A stretch of 64,000 nt of DNA. Origin: Algorimicrobium hallyeonense. GTDB lineage: Bacteria; Bacteroidota; Bacteroidia; Flavobacteriales; Flavobacteriaceae. The notes below the pieces were generated by a model that worked only from the letters and a program-made list of their open reading frames with translations, ran no database searches and was not told where the DNA came from. Below are positions 7,989 to 14,829 of the stretch, one piece after another. The DNA lies in NCBI RefSeq assembly GCF_042657385.1, contig NZ_JBHSLA010000003.1, positions 248,001 through 312,000 of the forward strand, given 5' to 3'. A program made the position numbers and the translations under genes. The number at the start of each line of letters is the position of its first letter. Position 1 is the first letter of the stretch.

Positions 7989-9893
7989 TTACATTTTTAT
8001 AAACTTCTTAATGACTTTGTTACCATTTAGGTTTAGGGATAAAAAGTAGGTGCCAGGTGTTAATGTAGAGACATCAATCATATCCTTCAGGGTTCCAGAT
8101 GTTACTATCTGCCCTAACATATTTGTAATATTATATGTGACCTCATAGCTATTATTAGGTAATTTTACGTTCAAGGTGTGATCCTGAACCGGATTTGGAA
8201 AGATACGAACAGAATCTGTGTTAAATGTTTCTCTACTCAAGGTGTTTTGAATAAGGATATTATCTATGGCAATATCGCTACTCCAGCTAGAACCTCTAAT
8301 AGCTCTAAACCTGAAACGTACCGTTTGTCCAGCATAGCTGGCTAAATCTACAGATCTATTTAAGTAGGGGTCAGCATTTGTGGATTGTTGTTGACCAATA
8401 AGTGGCGGCGTAATATCATTTATAAATCCAGAACCTGTGTCAATATCTACATGAAGTTCGCCCATTTGCGGACCAAACATGTGGTAATCAAATTCCAAGA
8501 CAGCATTACCTATATTCATATCAACACAAGGTGTAATATACTCGGCTACTTCACCAGCTACAGCATTGGATCCTTCTACAAAAATATAATTGCCAGAACC
8601 CGAAGCATCGGTTAGGGGACCACTACCCGTTGAAGGCGTTGTACCTGAATTTAAAACCCAAGTAAAACTAGCGGTTGTATTGGATTTAACCGTCCAGCCA
8701 CCTTCTGTGATGTCCGTGGTTGAATCGAAATTACGACTTATGGGAAGGGTTTCTGTTGCACCAACTTTTATATATTCAACATAACTTTTAGAAATTGTGT
8801 TTTGCGCGTTGGAAACCGTTAATTTAACATCATACAAACCTGGGGTAGTATAGGTATGGGTTGGGTTTTGGCTTGTATAATCCGTAATGTCATCACCATC
8901 AACATCCCAAGCCCAACTTGTTGCTCCACTTGAAGTTTCAGAAAATGCAACGGTCAATGCGCTTTGGCAGCTTTGGGTTACATCTGCCGTAAAATCAACG
9001 TCAATACTAGCGCAATTAAAATTATTTCGTGTTAAGGTATATGTGGCATACATTCGGGCGTATTGTTGAGGTGTAAATTCTGTGCGGCATTCTTTTCTCG
9101 AGTAGGACATAACATTGGATGTCTGTGGTACATAAGAATCGCCATTGGCATCAAGATCAGTTCCGGTATATGTACATGAGGAATTAACGTTGGAATAAGA
9201 CAGCGTTGGATCTGCGGGTGTATCACAAATATAATCACCTTCTGTTGAACAATTTGATCCGTCTACAAGCTCATTAGGTGTTCCACCATGGGTATGTCGT
9301 AAACTAAAAAAATGACCCATTTCATGGGCTAAAGTACTGCCGTTAATGGCACAGGAGTTTTTCATCAAAATCGTATCAGCTCCTCCAGGGTAATAGGCGT
9401 AACCGCAAACGGAATCGCCAGCACTTACTCTTGTTACAGAGTTTGTGAAGTAAATATTGATTAAACCGGGAACGCTATTAGCCGAAGTTAAAACAGCTTC
9501 TTGATCGTTTTGAAAATCATAATAGGCATCGCTATCGATGTAGTTTATACCATCGCATACAAAAAACTCTAAATTGGCATTGGCATAAAAACCGTTCATG
9601 ATTGCCATGGCATCATCTAATTCTGTTGTTGATAAACCACCAGATCCGGCAGAGGTTCTAATAATATGCACCTTAACAGGGACAGATGTTATAGGGTTGG
9701 AAGCGCGAAATTGCGCATTGTTTAAAAAGTTTTCTTCAATCTCTAATATCTGCTGTCTATTGTTTTCAAAGAATTGTAAAGATTCTGCAGTCTCCATAGT
9801 TCCACAGTTTTGTTCTTGTGAAAATGCTGAAATTTGAAATAAAACGACAACAAGTAAAAATAAGGTTGATTTTGTTTGTGTAAAAGTAGGCAT
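7989..9893 (-). CDS. Secreted M43 (pappalysin/cytophagalysin-like) metalloprotease with PKD and T9SS sorting domains
   Basis: 634 aa. Signal peptide about 1-25. The catalytic domain (about 70-295) has zinc motif HEMGHFFSLRH at 190-200 (ligands H190, H194, H200; catalytic E191), the extended HExxHxxGxxH-type signature of M43. The family's Met-turn is probably NVMSYSRKECR. A PKD domain (about 298-378) has the WAWDVDGD and YDVKLTVSN motifs. A jelly-roll/MAM-like region (about 385-550) follows. Residues about 563-634 form a type A T9SS C-terminal domain (FPNPVQD, then LTPGTYFLSLNLNGNKVIKKFIKM). It is probably an extracellular or surface-attached protease for protein degradation. Confidence 0.93.
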   Translation of the reverse strand: MPTFTQTKSTLFLLVVVLFQISAFSQEQNCGTMETAESLQFFENNRQQILEIEENFLNNAQFRASNPITSVPVKVHIIRTSAGSGGLSTTELDDAMAIMNGFYANANLEFFVCDGINYIDSDAYYDFQNDQEAVLTSANSVPGLINIYFTNSVTRVSAGDSVCGYAYYPGGADTILMKNSCAINGSTLAHEMGHFFSLRHTHGGTPNELVDGSNCSTEGDYICDTPADPTLSYSNVNSSCTYTGTDLDANGDSYVPQTSNVMSYSRKECRTEFTPQQYARMYATYTLTRNNFNCASIDVDFTADVTQSCQSALTVAFSETSSGATSWAWDVDGDDITDYTSQNPTHTYTTPGLYDVKLTVSNAQNTISKSYVEYIKVGATETLPISRNFDSTTDITEGGWTVKSNTTASFTWVLNSGTTPSTGSGPLTDASGSGNYIFVEGSNAVAGEVAEYITPCVDMNIGNAVLEFDYHMFGPQMGELHVDIDTGSGFINDITPPLIGQQQSTNADPYLNRSVDLASYAGQTVRFRFRAIRGSSWSSDIAIDNILIQNTLSRETFNTDSVRIFPNPVQDHTLNVKLPNNSYEVTYNITNMLGQIVTSGTLKDMIDVSTLTPGTYFLSLNLNGNKVIKKFIKM

Positions 9894-9979
9894 AAGCTAA
9901 ATGTTTCTTAGCCCGCAATATAAAAAAAAATAACAGGTAAAATGATTTTATAATGACGCCCCGTTTCTTTTAACTATTT

Positions 9980-10618
9980 TTGACTTCTAAATTTTTAACA
10001 CTGAACCACGATATTCTCATATCTTTTATGCTTGCAACGGCAGCTTTGGCTATTTCGCCAGGGCCGGACAATATTTATGTGTTAATGCAAAGTATAACGC
10101 ATGGCAAAAAGTTTGGTTTAGCAACTGTTTCTGGGTTAATTTCTGGTTGTATTATTCACACCACCCTTTTAGCTTTTGGTGTTTCGGCCGTGATAAAGAA
10201 TAACGATACCATATTTTTTATAATTAAATTATTTGGTGCAGCTTATCTGCTTTATCTCGCCTTTCAAGTTTTTAAAAGTTCTGGTGATTTAAGCATTTCT
10301 GAAACACAGGTTCCTAAAAAGTCTGTGGGTCAATTATTTAAACAGGGTTTTATAATGAATGTATTAAACCCTAAGGTGAGTATTTTCTTTTTAGCATTTT
10401 TTCCAGGTTTTCTTTTTAGTGATTTGCTGTCAACGGTATGGCAATTCTATATTTTAGGATTTTTGTTTATGGCCGTGTCCTTAATTATTTTTTCTGGAAT
10501 AGCTATTTTGGCAGGCTCTATTTCGGTTTACATTAAAGGGCATAAGCACATTGGACTGTATTTAAAATGGCTTCAAATTGTGGTGTTTATAGGTATTGCT
10601 ATTTTAATTTTGTGGTAG
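9980..10618 (+). CDS. LysE/RhtB family amino-acid exporter
   Basis: About 200 aa with six predicted membrane helices. The family signature SPGPDNIYVLMQS lies near the N-terminus, and the mid-protein NPKVSIFFLAFFPGF is typical of RhtB/LysE exporters of amino acids or homoserine lactones. The start is uncertain. The frame opens at TTG 9980, but that codon overlaps a TATTTTTG promoter-like box (9975-9982). Alignment with homologues suggests starting at CTG 10001 (LNHDILISF), and the first ATG is 10028, which would shorten helix 1. It stands alone between a convergent protease gene and mvaB. Confidence 0.88.
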   Translation: MTSKFLTLNHDILISFMLATAALAISPGPDNIYVLMQSITHGKKFGLATVSGLISGCIIHTTLLAFGVSAVIKNNDTIFFIIKLFGAAYLLYLAFQVFKSSGDLSISETQVPKKSVGQLFKQGFIMNVLNPKVSIFFLAFFPGFLFSDLLSTVWQFYILGFLFMAVSLIIFSGIAILAGSISVYIKGHKHIGLYLKWLQIVVFIGIAILILW

Positions 10619-10635
10619 TTTTCATGAAAACATTT

Positions 10636-10663
10636 TTGTAGATACAATTCTTTAGTATCTTTG
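10636..10663 (+). promoter_or_regulatory. Promoter of the HMG-CoA lyase gene, placing transcription start at or near the ATG
   Basis: TTG at 10636-10638, 17-nt spacer, TATCTTTG at 10656-10663. Only six bases separate the box from ATG 10670, so the mRNA would be leaderless or nearly so. Confidence 0.65.
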
Positions 10664-10669
10664 AAACCC

Positions 10670-11533
10670 ATGAGTAAACTAGTTAAAATTATTGAATGCC
10701 CAAGAGATGCCATGCAAGGCATTAAGGCTTTTATTCCTACAGAACAGAAGGTACAATATATTCAATCGCTTTTGCGTGTTGGATTTGACACCATTGATTT
10801 TGGCAGTTTTGTTTCGCCTAAAGCCATTCCTCAAATGGTAGATACTTCCGAGGTTTTAGCGCAATTGGATTTAAGTAAAACGACGAGTAAACTATTGGCT
10901 ATTATTGCCAATACACGCGGTGCTCAAGATGCCTCTAAACATGCACCCATTCAATATTTAGGGTATCCATTTTCAATCTCTGAAAACTTTCAGATGCGAA
11001 ACACCCATAAAACCATTGCCGAATCTGTAGTAACCTTACATGAAATTTTAGAAATAGCTGATGCATCCAATAAGGAAGTTGTTGTTTATATTTCCATGGG
11101 ATTTGGTAATCCATATGGTGATCCGTGGAATGTGGATATTGTGGGTGAGTGGACTGAAAAATTGAGTAATATGGGTGTCAAAATTTTATCGTTAAGTGAT
11201 ACTGTAGGAACGTCTGACCCTGAAAACATTGACTATTTATTTTCTAATTTGATACCTAAATATCCACAAATAGAATTTGGTGCTCATTTGCATACCACAC
11301 CTAATAGTTGGTTTGAAAAAGTAGATGCCGCCTACAAAGCGGGTTGTATGCGGTTTGATGGTGCTATTCAAGGTTTTGGCGGCTGCCCCATGGCTAAAGA
11401 CGATTTAACAGGGAATATGCCCACCGAAAAATTACTGTCTTATTTTACCACACAGAAAAAATCAGATTTAAATGCTTTATGTTTTGAAAGCGCTTATAAC
11501 GAAGCCACTAAAATATTTAGCATCTACCATTAA
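10670..11533 (+). CDS. mvaB: Hydroxymethylglutaryl-CoA lyase
   Basis: 287 aa TIM-barrel enzyme cleaving HMG-CoA to acetoacetate and acetyl-CoA, the last step of leucine breakdown. It has the N-terminal ECPRDAMQGI stretch with the catalytic Arg-Asp pair, FGSFVSPKAIPQM, SLSDTVGTSDP, the metal-ligand GAHLHTTPNSW and the signature loop GFGGCPMAKDDLTGNMPTE with its active-site Cys. I chose ATG 10670 rather than the upstream in-frame TTG at 10661 because that TTG is part of the TATCTTTG promoter box. A hairpin terminator follows. Confidence 0.95.
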   Translation: MSKLVKIIECPRDAMQGIKAFIPTEQKVQYIQSLLRVGFDTIDFGSFVSPKAIPQMVDTSEVLAQLDLSKTTSKLLAIIANTRGAQDASKHAPIQYLGYPFSISENFQMRNTHKTIAESVVTLHEILEIADASNKEVVVYISMGFGNPYGDPWNVDIVGEWTEKLSNMGVKILSLSDTVGTSDPENIDYLFSNLIPKYPQIEFGAHLHTTPNSWFEKVDAAYKAGCMRFDGAIQGFGGCPMAKDDLTGNMPTEKLLSYFTTQKKSDLNALCFESAYNEATKIFSIYH

Positions 11534-11564
11534 TTTTTTTTTAAAAAATACGTTTCACGTTTTC

Positions 11565-11586
11565 AGCGACTTACTACTAAGTCGCT
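11565..11586 (+). terminator. Hairpin after the HMG-CoA lyase gene
   Basis: AGCGACTTA (11565-11573) pairs with TAAGTCGCT (11578-11586) and is followed by ATTTTAATTT. The T run is short. Confidence 0.65.
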
Positions 11587-11590
11587 ATTT

Positions 11591-11613
11591 TAATTTAAAA
11601 TAAATCTAAATAA
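11591..11613. promoter_or_regulatory. Inverted-repeat operator candidate upstream of the porin (copy 1)
   Basis: TAATTTAAA-N5-TCTAAATAA, 7 of 9 symmetrical. It ends 3 nt before TTG 11617-11619, the same distance as at the TonB receptor. Confidence 0.6.
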
Positions 11614-11616
11614 AAC

Positions 11617-11647
11617 TTGCCGTAAGTAAAATTGCTTATCACTTTTG
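11617..11647 (+). promoter_or_regulatory. Probable promoter of the porin/FMN-binding run
   Basis: TTG at 11617-11619, 20-nt spacer, CACTTTTG at 11640-11647, one mismatch from TAnnTTTG. Confidence 0.55.
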
Positions 11648-11662
11648 CACTCGAAAATTTAA

Positions 11663-11685
11663 CTATTTGTATTAAATCTAAATAA
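11663..11685. promoter_or_regulatory. Inverted-repeat operator candidate upstream of the porin (copy 2)
   Basis: CTATTTGTA-N5-TCTAAATAA, 6 of 9 symmetrical. It lies 3 nt before the porin start codon, downstream of the promoter. Confidence 0.5.
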
Positions 11686-11688
11686 ACG

Positions 11689-12867
11689 ATGAAAAAATTA
11701 CTACTAGGAATAGCTATGTTAACAAGTGCTATTACATTTTCACAAACCGTTCCAGACTCTTTAAACATTAGTCCAAAAGATCAACAAAACTCTGCACAAC
11801 GTATTTTGTCCGGAAATGTTAGTTATGGGGTTACAGTAGGCGGTTATGGCGAAGTGACTTACAACCAGCCGGATGGTGATAACGGGGAATTAGATGTTCA
11901 GCGTTTGGTGTTATTATTTGGGTATAAATTTAGTGATAAGGTTCAGTTTGTTACAGAAGTAGAACTGGAACATGTTGAGGAGGTTTTTGTGGAGCAAGCT
12001 TTTTTGCAATACAGCATAGCGGATAATGTGAATTTAAGAGGTGGTTTGATGTTAGTGCCAATGGGTATAGTTAATGAATACCATGAGCCAACCACTTTTA
12101 ACGGGGTAGAAAGACCAAGCATGGATAAAAGCATTGTGCCCACTACATGGCGTGAAATTGGTGTGGGTGTTTCAGGGCGTTTTAATGATATTTCTTTAGG
12201 ATATCAGGCTTATATATTCAATGGATTTAAATCTGTAAACTCTGATGGAGACGGTGTTATTACTTCCGGAAAATTAGGTGGAAGCAATGGTATTCGTGGT
12301 GGCCGTCAAAAAGGAATTCAATCAACCGTTAATTCTCCTAATTTTTCTGCTAAATTAGATTATTACGGATTGCCAGGATTGCGTTTAGGACTATCTGGAT
12401 ATTTTGGAAAAACACAGGCACCTGATGATGTAGATATGCTGGATGGCGCAACCGTTGGTATGAGTATGGTAGGTTTTGATGCCCGATACGCCAAAAAACG
12501 TTTTGCAGCTCGCGGTCAGTTTATTTACGCGAACCTAACCGATACGGAAGCTTATAATGTGGCAACTGGTAGTGATTTAGGAAGTGCCTTACAAGGTTGG
12601 TATTTAGAAGCAGCTTTTAACTTATTACCTCAAACTAAAAAGCAACAACTTTACGCTTTTACACGCTATGAAGATTATGACACACAAGCCTCTGTAAGTG
12701 GTGATTTAGTCAGAAATGACGCTTATAATAGAGATGAATGGACTTTTGGTTTAAGTTATAAGTTAACCCCAGGTGCTGTTGTGAAAGCCGACTATCAAAT
12801 AAAAAATAACGCTTCAGAATTTGAAACACCCAATCAGCTAAATGTTGGAATTGGTGTTTGGTTTTAA
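11689..12867 (+). CDS. OprO/OprP-type porin
   Basis: 392 aa outer-membrane barrel. A signal peptide (1-18, ending TFSQ) is followed by GGYGEVTYNQPDG and an RLVLLFGYKFSDKVQFVTEVELEHVEE stretch typical of the phosphate-selective porin O/P family. The C-terminus ends NVGIGVWF with the terminal Phe needed for barrel assembly. The family name does not establish phosphate as substrate. It heads a same-strand run with an FMN-binding protein and a membrane protein. Its promoter carries the same inverted repeats as the siderophore-type receptor, so iron-linked regulation is a reasonable inference. Confidence 0.85.
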   Translation: MKKLLLGIAMLTSAITFSQTVPDSLNISPKDQQNSAQRILSGNVSYGVTVGGYGEVTYNQPDGDNGELDVQRLVLLFGYKFSDKVQFVTEVELEHVEEVFVEQAFLQYSIADNVNLRGGLMLVPMGIVNEYHEPTTFNGVERPSMDKSIVPTTWREIGVGVSGRFNDISLGYQAYIFNGFKSVNSDGDGVITSGKLGGSNGIRGGRQKGIQSTVNSPNFSAKLDYYGLPGLRLGLSGYFGKTQAPDDVDMLDGATVGMSMVGFDARYAKKRFAARGQFIYANLTDTEAYNVATGSDLGSALQGWYLEAAFNLLPQTKKQQLYAFTRYEDYDTQASVSGDLVRNDAYNRDEWTFGLSYKLTPGAVVKADYQIKNNASEFETPNQLNVGIGVWF

Positions 12868-12903
12868 GCCGTTAGTTTATTGATTTAGTTTTTATTTGTC
12901 TTT

Positions 12904-12936
12904 TAGCTAAAGTAGGTTGGTAAACCACTTTAGCTA
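12904..12936 (+). terminator. Long hairpin after the porin gene
   Basis: TAGCTAAAGT near 12904-12913 pairs with ACTTTAGCTA at 12927-12936, and inner GGTT/AACC pairs extend it. No T tract follows, so it could be a partial terminator or an RNA-stability element. Confidence 0.45.
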
Positions 12937-12975
12937 TTAGGCATTATAGTCATAAAATGCGCTTAGTATTTTTAG

Positions 12976-12983
12976 TATCTTTG
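12976..12983 (+). promoter_or_regulatory. -7 promoter element just before the FMN-binding gene
   Basis: TATCTTTG ends 4 nt before ATG 12988, so transcripts would start at about the start codon. No well-spaced TTG is seen upstream. Confidence 0.5.
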
Positions 12984-12987
12984 CCCT

Positions 12988-13509
12988 ATGAATTTAAAAA
13001 TTGCGAGTATTATCATTTTATTAGGTTTGTCTGTTGGTCTATCCAAAAGCATTCAGAAAAAAGTTGATGCCGAAATAGAAAACACATTTGACATTGAAAC
13101 TTTTTCCTTTAAGGAAAAAGTAATTTCACCTAGCGTGGCGAAAACATTACCAGCTACTTTTGAAACGGATAATTTTTTTGAAATAACAACTGAAAATAAA
13201 TTACTAGGCTACGCCTATGTTAATAAGGCGCCAAGTAAAACCGATGATTTTGATTATTTGGTATTATTGGATACGGATTTGGTAATTGTTAAAACAAAAG
13301 TACTGGCGTATCGTGAAGATTATGGAGGCGAAATAGGCAGTAAACGTTGGCTTAAACAGTTTATTGGGAAAACCCAAAATGATGAACTAAAATATCAGCA
13401 GAATATTGTGGCTATTTCAGGTGCTACTATTTCTGTTAGATCTATGACCAATGCGGTGAATAATCTTCTCAAATCGCTTAAAATACTTCGTTCTAAAAAC
13501 ATACTATAA
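12988..13509 (+). CDS. FMN-binding domain protein, predicted covalently flavinylated
   Basis: 173 aa. An N-terminal hydrophobic segment (about 4-19) would export or anchor it. The FMN-binding domain (about 60-165) holds SGATIS at 144-149. This matches the ApbE recognition pattern, in which FMN is attached to the Thr (here T147) by phosphoester linkage. This family includes NqrC/RnfG and extracytosolic electron carriers. The next gene starts after a 1-nt gap, so the two are surely cotranscribed. It probably passes electrons in the periplasm. No ApbE gene is in the window, so the transferase must be elsewhere. Confidence 0.85.
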   Translation: MNLKIASIIILLGLSVGLSKSIQKKVDAEIENTFDIETFSFKEKVISPSVAKTLPATFETDNFFEITTENKLLGYAYVNKAPSKTDDFDYLVLLDTDLVIVKTKVLAYREDYGGEIGSKRWLKQFIGKTQNDELKYQQNIVAISGATISVRSMTNAVNNLLKSLKILRSKNIL

Positions 13510-13510
13510 C

Positions 13511-14011
13511 ATGCAACTTAACGGCCTTATCTATTCCTTTCCAAAAGAAATTAAACTGCTAATTGGGGCCTTTGTAATTGTGTTAAGTGTTGGTTTCTAC
13601 ACCGGGTTATTATTTGTTTCAGAGACCTCCTCGACGAATCCTAATGGGATTGAAGAACAATATTTAGGTAATGAAAATGATGAGTCTGCTACTGTTATGA
13701 AGTTTAAAAAAAGCGAAAAGGAAATGCTCACATTGGTTCATAACCATATACTGTCCATGTCGTTAATTTTCCTTTTAGTCGGTTTAATTTTGAGTACCAC
13801 AGAACTTAATACGAAACTTAAGACTTTATTACTTGTTGAACCGTTTATTTCCGTGCTCTTAACCTTTGGAGGTTTGTATTTCTTGTGGTTAGAAATTTTT
13901 TGGATGAAATACATCGTCATGCTTTCTGGGTTTTTAATGACCTTAACGTACACAATTTCCATTTTAATTATTTTAAAGCAACTCTTTGTTTCTAAAAAAC
14001 GGGTTCTTTAA
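13511..14011 (+). CDS. Four-helix integral membrane protein of unknown function, partner of the FMN-binding protein
   Basis: 166 aa. Four hydrophobic segments lie near 16-35, 76-96, 105-125 and 132-155. A polar periplasmic-looking loop (about 38-70, SSTNPNGIEEQYLGNENDES) lies between helices 1 and 2. VHNHILSMS at the start of helix 2 places two His at a membrane edge, which could bind heme or a metal. I recognise no named family. Its 1-nt spacing from the FMN-binding gene suggests it is the membrane electron donor or anchor of that carrier; that role is inference. Confidence 0.7.
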   Translation: MQLNGLIYSFPKEIKLLIGAFVIVLSVGFYTGLLFVSETSSTNPNGIEEQYLGNENDESATVMKFKKSEKEMLTLVHNHILSMSLIFLLVGLILSTTELNTKLKTLLLVEPFISVLLTFGGLYFLWLEIFWMKYIVMLSGFLMTLTYTISILIILKQLFVSKKRVL

Positions 14012-14051
14012 TTTTTTCTTGTATTTTGCTTTATATTTTTAAATCGTTTTA

Positions 14052-14756
14052 ATGATTAAATATTGCTTTATACTCATAAGTCTGTTGCCTTTAATAAGCA
14101 CTGCTTCAGAATGGCCATGCCTAAAAGTTTATCAACAAGAAACGGGACAATCTGTGTTATCTGAAAAGGATTGGTTAACATCAGACAGGCGGAAAAACAC
14201 CCACGTCTGGCAACAAGCCAATACATTTAATTTAGAAAATCAATTAGCTTCAGAGTACAGCACCATAAAGCAACGACGTGATTTTTACCAATGGTATTAT
14301 ATGGCAATATCTGACAAAGGACACGAGGTTGTATGGCCAAAAATGGCACATTATATTTCAACCAAATTACGTTTAACCAAAGCATTTCCATTCACTATTT
14401 TTACTAATAAATCCATTAAATCATATGCCAATCAAGGAAGTGAAACGGTTTTTAGGCAAGTATTTTCAAGTTTAAAAACGCTTTATCATTCGGAAGCCAT
14501 TTTAAAATCGGAAGCCGCTTTAGCTTGGGATGAAACTATATTATATAAAGAGCAGTGGGATTGGATCCAACCTATTTATAATGATATTGATGAAAACACG
14601 TTAAAAACCATTGAAAAAATGGCAAAAGGTAACGGATTTTATAGTTTGATGGTACCGAAAGCCATTCGATTTGAAGGCGATATTTCTAATCAGAATTCAC
14701 GGTATCAGTATGCTTTAAACCATTTACGTATGTATTGTAAAAAACGCTATGAATAA
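14052..14756 (+). CDS. Exported protein of unknown function
   Basis: 234 aa with a signal peptide (about 1-18, ending ISTAS). The mature part is rich in Trp and Tyr, with SEWPCLKVYQQ at its start, DFYQWYYMAISDKGHEVVWPKMAHYIS mid-protein and two Cys (in WPCL and MYCKKRYE) that could pair. No transmembrane segment follows the signal. It begins 40 nt after the four-helix membrane gene on the same strand, and may belong to that group or be independent. I do not recognise a family. Confidence 0.65.
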   Translation: MIKYCFILISLLPLISTASEWPCLKVYQQETGQSVLSEKDWLTSDRRKNTHVWQQANTFNLENQLASEYSTIKQRRDFYQWYYMAISDKGHEVVWPKMAHYISTKLRLTKAFPFTIFTNKSIKSYANQGSETVFRQVFSSLKTLYHSEAILKSEAALAWDETILYKEQWDWIQPIYNDIDENTLKTIEKMAKGNGFYSLMVPKAIRFEGDISNQNSRYQYALNHLRMYCKKRYE

Positions 14757-14795
14757 TTTATAAGAAACTTAAAACAATTTTCTTTTTATAAATTG

Positions 14796-14803
14796 TATAT
14801 TTG
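14796..14803 (+). promoter_or_regulatory. -7 promoter element for guaB
   Basis: TATATTTG, followed by GCAC and a 26-nt leader before ATG 14830. Confidence 0.6.
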
Positions 14804-14829
14804 CACGCAATTATAACTGTAATTGCATC

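Noticed and set aside
11549..11566. GTTTCACGT-like half of a parS site near the end of the HMG-CoA lyase gene
   Set aside because: Only one arm matches TGTTTCACGTGAAACA; the second arm does not (9 of 16 at best).
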